Shown: one piece after another, positions 15,354 to 26,661 of the stretch
Layout: each line of letters starts with the position of its first letter
How positions within the stretch are numbered: position 1 is the first letter of the stretch
Source of the DNA: Oasisia sp. SBJ-2009
Taxonomy: Eukaryota; Annelida; Polychaeta; Sabellida; Siboglinidae
Assembly (NCBI GenBank): GCA_964017155.1
Contig: OZ024862.1
Span: 43,084,807 to 43,148,806 of the forward strand
Length of the DNA stretch: 64,000 nt
Reading direction: 5' to 3'
Translations under genes and position numbers: made by a program
The notes under the pieces: generated by a model
What the model saw: only the letters and a program-made list of their open reading frames with translations
Databases searched by the model: none
Told to the model about the DNA's origin: nothing

Positions 15354-15869
15354 CCGGCTCCGGTGGAACCGGCGGAACAAATTTTCTGGAGCTTTTTTGG
15401 TGGAATTCCTCCGGTTAAGTGGCGCCATCTGGCGAATAGGTCGTGTACTGGTGGCGCCATCAGGCGGATAGATAGTGCGCTAGTGGCGTCGTATTATTTA
15501 AAGTGGCGCCTCCTGGCGGATAGGTCGTACATTAGTGTCACCCCTCCCCCCTTACGGACAAGTCACGAACTGGTAGTATCAAAATTCGTGCGTCTTATTT
15601 TTAAAGTGGCGCCATCTGACGGATAGGTCGTGTATAAGTGTCGCCACCCTTACGGACAATTCACGAACTAGTACTATCAAAATTCGTGTCTTATTTTTTA
15701 AATGACGTCAAAATGGCGTTAAGGGTTATGTAGCGTCCCCTCGCGGATAGATGACGAATTATAGACTTGGTGAAAGAACAGCTGGAGTCGTCTGCCGGAT
15801 ACGTATTTGGCTAATCGATCACGTGACTTAATATATTGTACTCTATGACTGCTGTTTTTCATCCAACAA

Positions 15870-17250
15870 AGTTGCAATATAGTAAAATATGAAAAACATG
15901 ACGAAGTTATGGCATGTAAACACTAAAAACACGTAAAATTGACAAAGTGATGGCGGTGAAACGCTGAAAATGTTGCGAAATGGTACAAAGTTGGCACATG
16001 GAGTTAGTAAAATATGAAAAACATGACAAAGTTATGGCATGTAAACACTAAAAACACGTCAAATTGACAAAGTGATGGCGGTGAACCACTGAAAAAGTTG
16101 TGAAATGGTACAAAGTTGGTACATGGAGTTAGTAAAATATGAAAAAAACATGACAAAGTTTTTAACGTTATCACTATGATTGAATGTGTAATTTTGCAAG
16201 AAATTGTGTGGCCCTGATGTGACCCGACATTTTTACGGAAGTTGTGTTTTGCACGTGGTAGGAAGCGTCATTTTAACGGAAGTTATGGTCTGCGCATGAC
16301 ATAAAACTGGCCTGGTCTCGTGTGTATGTATTGGGCAACGACAAGTTATAGCATGTAAACACTAAAAATACATGAAATTGACAAAGTCATGGCGGTGAAA
16401 CGCTAAACATAAACATATTATGTGAAATGGTATAAAGTTGGTGCACCGTGTGAGTAAATTATGACAAACTTGACAAAGTTATGGTATGTAAACCCTAAAA
16501 ATAAGTGAAATTGACAAAGTGATGGCGGTGAAACGCTGACAAAGTTGTGAAATGATACAAAGTTCGTGCACCGGTTTGGTAAAATATGAAAATTTTGACA
16601 AAGTTATGGTGTTGAAACAGAAAAATATTCCATTTTACTACAAGTTACAAGAATAAGTTAGTTAAATTAGTAAAAACACTACCTGTGTAACACAATGACA
16701 CGGTGAAACGTTACGAAATGGAACGTGGTTAGCAAACCGACTTAGCAGAATATGAGAAACTTGCCAAAGTTATAGCATGTAAACACTAAAAATACGTGAA
16801 AATGACAGTCATCGCGGTGATGCGTTGAACAATTGTGAAATGGTACAAAAGTCGGCACACGGAGTTAGTAAAATATGAAATAACTTGACAAAGTTATGAC
16901 GTATAATAGAAAAATATTCTATTTACTACAAATTACAAAACTAACTTAGTTAAATTTTTTAAAACACCACATGTCTAACGCAATGACACGGCGAAACGTT
17001 ACGAAATGCTATGTAGATAGCACACTGACTCAGGCAAATAAGAAAACTTGTCAAGGTTATCGCGATGAAACTTTAAATGTAACCAGTTTTAACGTTATGA
17101 CTATGGTCGAAGGTCTAATTTTACAAGAAATTGTGTTATGGTGCTGGTCTGCCCCACCATTTTTACGGAAGTTGTGTTTTGCACGTGGTAGGAAACGTCA
17201 TTTTAGCGGAAGTTATGGTGTGCGCATGACATAAAACTGTCCTAGCCTCG
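15870..17250. repeat. degenerate ~120-bp tandem repeat with higher order
   Basis: Repeated motifs GTTAGTAAAATATGAAAAAC, GACAAAGTTATGGCATGTAA, GTGATGGCGGTGAAACGCTG and GAAATGGTACAAAGTTGG recur every 120 bp or so (for example from 15877, 15998, 16455, 16745 and 16860). A separate 135-bp segment at 16185-16325 recurs at 17115-17250, giving a second, roughly 930-bp periodicity. Confidence 0.8.
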
Positions 17251-17274
17251 TGTGTATAAGTGCAAATGTCATGT

Positions 17275-18930
17275 TTTATTTTAGGAGACTTAGAAAATAA
17301 AGCATTCCTTACAAGGATAGGATAATAAAATAACATAAAATAATATAACACTACATAATAAAATAAAATAATATAACATAAAGCAACATAATAAAATAAA
17401 ATAACATGAACAAAAATAAATTAATATAACAAAACATAAAATGAAATAAGACGAAATAAAATAAATTAATATAACAAAACATATAATAAAATAACATAAA
17501 ACATAGAACATAACATACAGCAACATAATAAAATATGTAGCAGAACAGAACATAACATAATATGATGTAACATAACATAACTTAAAATAAGGCAACATAA
17601 TAATATTAAATAACATAAAGTAATATAACACAACATAAAATGAAATAAGGCGGAATAAAATAAAGTAAAATAATATAACAACAGAACATAACATAATATA
17701 ATATAACAACATAAAGTGAAATAAAGCAACATCATATAATAAAATAACATAAAATAATATAACACAACATAATAAAATAAAATAACATAATAAAAATTAA
17801 AGTAAAATAAAATAACATGAACAAAAATAAATTAATATAACAAAACATAAAATGAAATAAGGCGAAATAAAATAAATTAATATAACAACATAACAGAACA
17901 TAACATAATGTAATATAACAAAACATAAAATGAAATAAGGCGAAATAAAATAACATAAAACATAGAACATAACATACAGCAACATAATAAAATAAAATAT
18001 GTAGCAGAACAGAACATAACATAATATGATGTAACATAACATAACTTAAAATAAGGCAACATAATAATATTAAATAACATAAAGAAATATATCACAACAT
18101 AAAATGAAATAAGGCGAAATAAAATAAAGTAAAATAATATAACAACAGAACATAACATAACATAATATAATATAACAACATAAAGTGAAATAAAGCAACA
18201 TCATATAATAAAATAACATAAAATAATATAACACAACATAATAAAATAACATAATAAAAATTAAAGTAAAATAAAATAACATGAACAAAAATAAATTAAT
18301 ATAACAAAACATAAAATGAAATAAGGCGAAATAAAATAAATTAATATAACAACATAACAGAACATAACATAATGTAATATAACACAACATAAAATGAAAT
18401 AAGGCGAAATAAAATAGAATAACATAAAACATAGAACATAACATACAGCAACATAATAAAATAAAATATGTAGCAGAACAGAACATAACATAATATGATG
18501 TAACATAACATAACTTAAAATAAGGCAACATAATAATATTAAATAACATAAAGTAATATAACACAACATAAAATTAAATAAGGCGAAATAAAATAAAGTA
18601 AAATAATATAACAACAGAACATAACATAATATAACATAAAATAACATAATAAAAATTAAAGTAAAATAAAATAACATGAACAAAAATAAATTAATATAAC
18701 AAAACATAAAATGAAATAAGACGAAATGAAATAAAGTAATACAACATAACAGAACATAACATAACATAACATAAAGAAACATAATAAAATAACATAAAAT
18801 ATAGAACATAACATACAGCAACATAATAAAATAAAATATGTAACAGAACAGAACATAACATAAAATAATATGATGCAACATAACATAAGTTAAAATAAGG
18901 CAATATAATAATATTAAATAACATAAAGAT
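17275..18930. repeat. AACATAA-type AT satellite with 400-460-bp higher order
   Basis: 1.65 kb almost free of C and T on the plus strand, made of AATAA/AACATAA blocks. A longer phrase (ATAACATGAACAAAAATAAA and what follows) recurs at about 17402, 17813, 18275 and 18670, so there is a higher-order repeat of about 400-460 bp. It makes many long spurious Tyr/Cys/Leu-rich open frames on the minus strand. Confidence 0.92.
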
Positions 18931-18960
18931 TACAAACACGTTATATTTACAAAACAAAAT

Positions 18961-19096
18961 AGCGGAGCCAAATTTTGACCTTTGACCTTTTTTCCTATCT
19001 TTTAACATGGTGACCTTGACCTTCCACCAGTGGAATTCCACCGAATTCCCCCGCGGCGCGGCAACCGTACCACGATAGGCACCTATAGTACTACTA
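18961..19096 (-). repeat. right terminal inverted repeat
   Basis: Reverse complement of 15219-15353 with a few mismatches; ends TATAGTACTACT. Confidence 0.85.
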
Positions 19097-19109
19097 CTGT
19101 TGACTATGT

Positions 19110-19111
19110 GT

Positions 19112-19187
<76 letters not shown>

Positions 19188-19254
19188 CGTGCGTGCGTGC
19201 GTGAGTGCATGCGTGCGTGTGTGTGCGGCGTGTGGTGTGCGAGCGAGCGAGCGA

Positions 19255-19341
<87 letters not shown>

Positions 19342-19362
19342 TGTGTGTGTGTGTGTTCCATG
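19110..19362. repeat. (GT)n and (GTGC)n microsatellites
   Basis: A (GT)n run at 19112-19186, imperfect GTGC/GAGC blocks, then a (GTGC)n run of about 20 units at 19254-19341 and GT again. All long open frames here are simple-repeat artefacts. Confidence 0.97.
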
Positions 19363-19551
19363 ATGGTGCGTACATGCATGCGTATTTGTAATATACGCCG
19401 ACAGTACATATTATACTGACAAGCATCAATTGATGTACATTAATATTAATTTTAATGACGCACGGAATGAGTGCAGTGCAATTAAACAATAAACGACAAA
19501 GAGCATCAAGACGCTCGAACATAACAGTCATAATCCAAGTCCAGACCCCGG

Positions 19552-21718
19552 TCACTTCTCCTCGCCGCAGTCGTCATGGTCTCCGTCTCCATGAGCGTAC
19601 TTGAACAGGTATTTGAACACGGGGTGAGTGACGGTCGGTATCGGCTTCGACCAGCTCACTCCCCGCCTCGTCTTGTCCGGCAGGATCGAGCCGAGGGAGA
19701 AGTGCCAAGACCGGAACCTCGACAGTGGTTTGTAGGCGGGCTGTCGAGCGACGCCTGCGTAGGCGTTTGGGGCAACTACGATCGGAAGTCCTTCGTCGTC
19801 GTCGTCGAAGGATCTCTCGCTCAGGATCTCCCGTCCGACCTGCTCGTCAAATCGCGACGCCAACGCCGACGGCCAGTGCATGATCGCCTTAGTCAGTCGC
19901 TTCGGGTTGGGCCGACGTATGCCGGTGCAGAAGGTGATACACGCCCACCTGCGCCGAGCAGAACGACTGGGGTTAGTTTGCCCGTGTAGGCAAGTATCCA
20001 CATGCAAACTAGGCCTGGCAGATCCCATATGAAAAGTGCGGAATTTAGCCGGGTCGAACTAGTTTATTGAGTTCGTCAACTCAGACTGCGTCACCCGTGA
20101 GAACAGCGCAAGTACCCGCCCCAGTTTGAAGACGGATAAAAACAATTCTGGGAATTCCGATATAACGACCCGTCCGTACAATCGCGCGAGTAGTTCTAAC
20201 GGTTTGTGTATTCTTTCTAATATTTGGTTTTACTTCACAAACATTGCATGTAACACGGGCAGCGCTTTGCTGAAATCACCAAAGATCACATGACCTGAGG
20301 CCGACCACACGTCACGTGAGCGATTTAATTGGCTGAGCTTATAATAAGGGTTTTGCAAAGGGATCAGCCAGGAGTACTGTTGCCTGGCACTGACGTAATC
20401 AGCAGCAGCAGCGACACCTGGCGTGCGGGGATGTATGCACCCCCACACAGGTTCGTCTGACTCATGCGTGAACGTGTCGCACATGCGCACCCACACACAT
20501 GCGTGCATGGAATGGAACTCCATCTTGGAGAACTGTTACATTAAATTGGGTTCACGCAGTGCTCCATTTGTGGACCAATACTGTGTCGGTTGTATGTAAA
20601 CGATCTACCAAGCTCAGCGGAGGCAACTGGTAAAATGTTTGGTGGTAATAAAAAACTAGATTCTAAGACTAATTCCCTTTTTCAAAATATTGCTTTTAAT
20701 GGTATCAAAACATTGCAACGTGTTCAAATGTGCTTAGCATGGTTGTGACTAGGCCTCCACGTTCTATGTCGCTTCTAAAGTCTCCGCATTGGCTTCCTGT
20801 CCGATATCGATCGTGTTATCTTTAAGATATGTACTATTTCTTACCAGGCATTTCCTTGTAGGCAGCCATCGTATTTACGTTATTGCTGACTTCGAAACTA
20901 AGAAACCCTGTCCAGTTCGATCATCTACATGTAATTCTGATTTTCTTTTTGTCCATAAAGTCAACACCACTATTGGGACTAGGGTTGTTGTAGTTGCCTC
21001 CTGCTCTTTGGAATATGCTTCCTTCTAGTGTTAGATCAGCTGAACATATTGATAAATTCAGCCGTCATTAAACCACGCGTAGTCATGCTCTACGTGGACA
21101 TGTATTATCAAAAATTTGAAAAACCTCGAAAAGAGCGCTGTAATTAAGCAGACCACCAGCGGTATCCGTTTCTTTGACTTTGGAATAGAGACGACGCGAG
21201 CAGCCATCTGCGAAGTATTGAATACCTGAGCGATCTCAACAGAATTAACACAGACCAATACTTCAACCAATCTGCAGGCAATGTAAGAGACATAGTCTAA
21301 AACGACAGAACTACTCGCGTACTGATACCCGCAAACACTTCTTCATAACTTGGACAGTTAATTCGTGAAGTAAACTCAGAGAAGAAGTAGCGACAGCAGC
21401 CTCACTGAGCCCATTCAAGAAGTGATTGGGGTCTCTGAACATCTGCTGAAAGAAACAAGACAACGAAGTAGGCAAGTGGTCTTACGCGACGAGACGACCA
21501 CCGTTCATGATCTGCTGCGCCAGCGTGTACACGAGGGCAAACTCCAGCCAGATGATGAAGATCCATTGTGGTTCGACGACGAAGCGACCGACCGTGTAGA
21601 AGAAGTCGAGGTTTCGCGACGTGTTCGTCCTCCCGGCGTCAACGTCGACGTCGATGTCGTTCTGGACCAGGAAGAAATCGGACACGGAGCGCCAGACGTC
21701 GTCCTCGTACAACGTCAT
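19552..21718 (-). CDS. two-exon gene, unknown single-pass membrane protein
   Basis: Exon 1 (21486-21718) starts at ATG 21716-21718 and ends GTCGC|gtaagac in phase 2; exon 2 (19552-19966) follows acceptor ctaaccccag and supplies the missing third base, ending at TGA 19552-19554. The joined frame is 215 codons. Visible features: an acidic, Asp-rich N-terminus (NDIDVDVDAG), a hydrophobic stretch PQWIFIIWLEFALVYTLA at residues about 51-68 that could cross a membrane, a basic patch RSARRRW directly after the splice, an acidic SFDDDDEG, and a His/Asp-rich end (HGDGDHDD). High GC and CpG use in both exons contrast with the AT-rich flanks and argue for real coding. The start could be further upstream if there is a 5' exon. 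I do not recognise the family. Confidence 0.6.
19967..21485 (-). other. intron of the unknown membrane-protein gene
   Basis: GT-AG intron. I found no nested gene; the open frame at 20230-20523 has no family resemblance. Confidence 0.45.
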
Positions 21719-21857
21719 CTGTCGGTCGCCTGCGCTTTGTTCACGTCTTACGTGCGATCGCGACGTTCGTTGCTACGTCACGCGTGCGTCATGACGTCAC
21801 GCTTTTAAGAAAAAGATATAGGTAAGTATCTAATACTAAGGATTGCTCAAAGCGGTT

Positions 21858-22130
21858 TACACTTTACTCCCTGGCAGACCTGTTCAATGAAACACCATCT
21901 CGTCTTCCGTGGGAAACTTCCAGTCACGCTGCAATTAATGCGTGAAGAACATTTACACAAATATCACCTATGACGTCTATACAGATACTCATACAGCTCA
22001 GTGACCTGGAGGCTGGAGCAATTTAGAGTGAACGAACTTGCGCAAGGTTTGACATGGCGGCATCGGATTTGAACCTTGGTTCTCTTAGCCGAGAGTCTGA
22101 AGCTCGAGCTACAGCGTCACTTTGCTTCTA
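21858..22130 (-). repeat. tRNA-derived SINE, family 2 copy A
   Basis: The minus strand has a tRNA-like head: GACGCTGTAGCTCGAGC (A-box side) and GGTTCAAATCC (B box) at about 22065-22125, then a body with a TGGTGTTTC..GAACAGGTCTGCC segment shared with 34065-34260. Confidence 0.7.
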
Positions 22131-22164
22131 CAAGAATGTCGCCCAACATACGCAATCAAGGGGA

Positions 22165-22480
22165 TTAAAGATAACTTCTTGGAACCCAAGCTCATAGACG
22201 CATCGATATAAAGGATTACTCAATCTCAATCTATAAACAATTCCAGTTGGCAACACTCAACATATTGATTGTAACCCCCGAACTATAGTGGATAGATAAA
22301 GTTGTACAGATGTTTTTAAATGACGGCAAAATTTAGCAATAATGTTCAAATGATCTAACAGTAGAATATTCTAGAGTAGGTGCAGCTACAGAAAAAGCCC
22401 TATCAGGTAGTCCCAATATTTGTACTTCCGTTTAGGGACAAAAAGTAAATCATAACTAGATGATCGAAGATGCATGGATA
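22165..22480. repeat. dispersed repeat, copy A
   Basis: Resembles 44160-44470 over about 300 bp: CCAAGCTCA, AAAGGATTA, CAATCTCA, TAAACAATTC, TTTAAATGACGG, and TTTAGGGACAAAAAGTAAAT occur in the same order and spacing. No coding potential. Follows the SINE at 21858-22130 directly. Confidence 0.7.
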
Positions 22481-25400
22481 GGTTTTCTTAAAGAACTAAG
22501 ATGACCGGAAGTTTTCATTTACGATTCGAATGTCCTGTTGGATGGATGGACGTTAGAATGGCCAAGTTCCTGTTTGAGAATATCTTCACTCTTGACAGTT
22601 TTGTCATAAACTCTGTTCATTATATACATATAATTAACTTTTCAACTCTTCTCTACATCAATTAGTTTAGACAGTTCCCTCCTGTATGTTATTTCCTTCA
22701 CTTCATATGTAGGCAAATCTTCTTACTTCTCAATACTTAACCTAACACTTCTCACGAACTACAAAAACAAACTCTGAGGCGAGTGGCGCCGTTGTGCTCA
22801 TACGTATGAAGTGATAAGAAAGATCTGCACAGAATAACAACACAAAAACACGCCAGACGTTAGCATTGATTTATACACGTTACATGATATAGTACACTTT
22901 GATAAGACACTGCTGTACAAAATTGCCTTCAGTGCCGCAAACAAGCATGGCGGTTACGACACATGATAAGCAAATAATCAGCCTATAAATGCACAAATAT
23001 GTAAATAATTATAATACAAAAACATTGCATCGTAAGAGCTGACACTCTGGAAGTATTCCACCTTTTACTTACTTTACTGTCAGTGATCTTTTTCTGGCAA
23101 GAATGGCCTTAAAACAGTTCAAAGATGGTTAATCACCCATTAGCTTACCTTGTAGGTACATTTTATCACAACACAAACATCACAGGCTGACATTGCATAC
23201 ATTAAGCAGAAATCACAAACATGATCTATCAGTAATTGTGGCGTAGATTAAGCTAACTGCTTCGGGTTGTTGCATATATTAAGCGGATACATGGTATTTG
23301 CAAACATGGAGAAACTGGGTCAGTTGGTGCATAAATTATGCAGAAACTAGGTCAGTCATTGCACAAATTAATAAGAAAACAGATCAGTTGTTGCCTGCAT
23401 TAAGCACACATCAGAAACTAGGAGAGGTTTCACTGGAAATATAACAATGGAATAACAAACAGAGCTACATAAAGTTTCCACACACAATGGAAACGTTGCG
23501 ATATCTGCCGTCGAATATTTATTGCAGCTGCAGTCACCTCAACTGGAAGCACATACATGCATTTGCGAACACATATTATGCAAAAGGGTCGGTTTGTACA
23601 GCCATAGAGCTGATGAACTTTGCACAAGCAAATGCATTACAGAACACCCATCTGCTTACACACATAAAGCTTTCATACTATCAGATTATGTATAGTCTAC
23701 ATACAGTTTACATTCAATAATCTCCCAAATCCATAACATGCAGTTTATAGAAATAACTTATACTTTGAACGACATACATAAAATTAGACCAGGGTAATAC
23801 TGGATAATGGTGACTGGCCCACATCTGTTTGGCCTTAACCCCTTCCACCCTTAACCCCCCCCCCCCTCACCCTGATGCCCTCCTCGGTGTTGCCCCTTCA
23901 GTGCCTACACTACAGACAGTCAGATCAAATCAGTCCACCTACTTGGCTTGTTATGTAAGGTTTTTCAGAAATTTTGTATTTCTGGCTATAGGTTCTCAAC
24001 ATTTAGGATAGATCTAGTTCTTTTATATGAAATCTGACGCTAATTAAAGATTTGAGTAATTTGTTGATAACTTTTATTGTTGTGAAGCCACCACACAGCG
24101 TCTCCAAACTTGTATAAGATTTTTTTTATTGGTATCCAGAAATCAAGCAACAAATATTTCTATTTAATTAACTTGTGTTGTTTCGATTTACACAAAACAA
24201 ATCCTTATTTTGTCATATAAACATGCTTAGAGTCGGCAAAATGTATTAGTGAGTTGTGTTGGGCGGATAATATGAAACACAAATATTTCAGTTGGTCGTG
24301 TGGCTACTTTAAAATAGTTCCAAAGAACAATTAAGACCTGATGGCTGCCATACCATCTGGAGTTGGAGATCTAGACACAGGGTCTCGAGATCCTATTTTA
24401 ACCTATTATGCACAATCAAAATTTTCACATAAAAAATGTACATTTTAAAAACACATTACTTGAAATTAATAATTTATACAATACTGCAACAAGTAAATGA
24501 CATAAGATCATTTAAAGCTAATAAATAAAAGAAATATCACTGTACAGCCCAATCCTATACAGTGTCGTAGTTAGATTGCATGAAGCATTCTACGCCATGT
24601 CTTCACTCGTCCACAGGAATCTTTAAGCACAAAGATAATGTGCCTTTTCTGGCAAAACAGTTTACCCAAATTAAAACTACTCCCATCCGAGAATATTTTT
24701 TCAACAAATAATACTCAACAAAATATTTATAAAATACAAATACATTTTACCAATCAAGGCTACACATGTCTATTTGACATTACTTCTGGTAACCCGTCAT
24801 AAAACAAAGTTCCACTGACATATATTTCAGTAGTTCTGCACACCCTTAAAACCTGCAGTGTTTGTTTTCTTCAAGATGGTTTATCATCTGTGAATCAAGA
24901 CACTGCTATTAAAATTGTGGAGATGCACTCATCTAAAACTGATGTCTTAGTTTATGATTACATTCATATGAACGAAGTACAATATAAAACCTGGTTCAAG
25001 ATTAGCGTCACAAGAAGGTTTATACATGCCAGGTGTATTATATAGTCAATGACCCAGTAACAAATACAAACATCTACAGTAAATTGGAAAAAATGGTAAG
25101 AATCCCTGGGTTGGATTTCTTGTGTGTGCAGATGCAACAACATAATTACTACAGCATACATAGACCAATGAGTTCTGTCATGCAAATGCAGCTCCAACTA
25201 ATCAAATTGCTTCGTTCCATGTCTGTTTCTCTATGTTTCCCTACATATAAAATCCTAACTTTATAATAATTTTTTAGCATTTAATAACAGTTAGCTCCAA
25301 AACTAGCCAGAGGCAAGTAAAGTACCAGCGTAAATAATACCCGTCTCCCTGTCTGTCTCTGTCTGTCTCTCTCTCACATCATTTCAAGCACCATATGCCA

Positions 25401-26270
25401 GCAACTATGAATATTCTCTTAATACCATTGCCATGTGGATTGCCATCCACAAGAATCTACAATGGCAATAAACTCTATCTAACACAGTTATTGTGCAAAA
25501 TATCTGTCTCATACAAGAACCAAGCACAGAGAAAAGGTCCTGATGCACGATCAGGCGATGCCGTTTGACCATGCAACATGTCTGATGTGTACTAGCTGTC
25601 AGATGGTCTCCCATTGCCAAACGTCCAGACAATGTGTACCAGCAGTAAAACTTTTGAAAATTACAAAAAAACAGACCGCTGACAAATTTAAATATGATTG
25701 TGATGCAGGTTCATTTTAACTTCCATGAACAGACACAATAAATGTCCATCAAGATGTTTACAGTGAATACCACATTTAAGGTAGCAGCTACATTGATATT
25801 AGAAACAAACATACAGTATTACGGACTAGGCCAACAGGCAACAGACCAGGTTGCTGATCTGTACAACATTGCACACTGTTTCCTCGAATAGTGACATCTA
25901 TTGCACAAAATAAAGATATCCTGGTCTTGACAACATGCAATCAAATAATGATAAATGGCAAATCTACAGATACGAGCAATAAAAATGTCTGGTTTGTGAT
26001 AATGAAAGATCAATTCACACGGCACTGGTTCAACTGATTTGTCCTTCGCGTATTATTTGTATGGCAAGTGAAATAAGGCTGAATCCAAAGATGCATACAA
26101 ACGATGGATTACACCAAAACCTGTATGCCATACACAGATTTTGCATGAGAGACCATACAAAGATGTTCATAACAAATCCAACTGAAGTGGGTTAATTCAC
26201 TGGTTACCACACCGGTGAGAACTGATGTAATGTGTCAACATCACGTCGGAGCATTAAATGACTGCAGTAC
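22481..26270. other. AT-rich intergenic or PLEKHM2 3' UTR, no gene
   Basis: No gene recognised. Part of this may be PLEKHM2 3' untranslated sequence, because that gene's stop codon is at 26566-26568 on the minus strand. Only weak AATAAA candidates are seen. Confidence 0.4.
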
Positions 26271-26277
26271 CATAACA

Positions 26278-26412
26278 TTGATCGCAGAACTGCTGACACT
26301 GATCACAGAACTGCTGACAGTGATCACAGACCTGCTGACAGTGATCACAGAACTGCTGACAGTGATCACAGAACTGCTGACAGTGATCACAGAACTGCTG
26401 ACAGTGTCTGTA
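26278..26412. repeat. 21-bp minisatellite past the PLEKHM2 stop
   Basis: About six copies of GATCACAGAACTGCTGACAGT with point changes. It lies some 150 bp after the PLEKHM2 stop in gene sense, so is likely in the 3' UTR. 21 is divisible by 3, which makes spurious frames. Confidence 0.92.
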
Positions 26413-26565
26413 ACAAAGCTGACATTGGTAAACAGCGGCAACAGGATCACACAACAGTGACACAGTCAGCGTCTCCAGTGACTGCCAGGTGATATCAATG
26501 GATGTCACCAACACAGCTGTCAACTTTGCTTCGTGTCCACCTCTCACCAAGGTGTGTTACACCAT

Positions 26566-26661
26566 TCACAGTACCCTCTTGGTCTTGAGTCTGGTGATGG
26601 TGTCACGGCACCGCTTCTGTAGGGGAATGTCATCAGTCTGTCTGACGGCCGGACCTGACAC
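26566..26661 (-). CDS. PLEKHM2: PLEKHM2 terminal exon
   Basis: Acceptor gtgttcag|GTGTCAGG; 31 codons and TGA at 26566-26568; ends TRLKTKRVL. Corresponds in position to the human C-terminal tail after the WK.. helix, but it is divergent and shorter, so this exon is the least certain of the gene. Confidence 0.65.
   Translation of the reverse strand: MSGPAVRQTDDIPLQKRCRDTITRLKTKRVL

Larger units (their letters stand above)
15219..19096. mobile_element. 3.9-kb TIR-bounded element filled with satellite
   Basis: The sequence at 15219-15353 reappears as its reverse complement at 18961-19096, including the CCGCGCCGCGGGGGAATTC region and the AAAGGTCAAAGGTCAAAATT block, at roughly 90% identity or better by eye. 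Between the arms there is no gene: first short GC-rich repeats of the type GTGGCGCCATCTGGCGGATA (15420-15660), then degenerate units of about 120 bp, then 1.65 kb of AACATAA-type simple satellite. It looks like a non-autonomous DNA transposon with long TIRs that captured or grew satellite. No clear target-site duplication seen. Confidence 0.75.

Noticed and set aside
17290..19041. Minus-strand open frames of up to 206 codons, Tyr/Leu/Cys/Phe-rich, resembling membrane proteins
   Set aside because: They are translations of the AACATAA satellite; hydrophobicity is a composition effect.
19030..19555. Open frames of Cys/Val and His/Thr/Arg repeats
   Set aside because: Products of (GT)n and (GTGC)n microsatellites.
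22040..22130. Second possible tRNA gene with B box GGTTCAAATCC
   Set aside because: Same reasoning: it belongs to SINE family 2, with a related copy at 34.07 kb.
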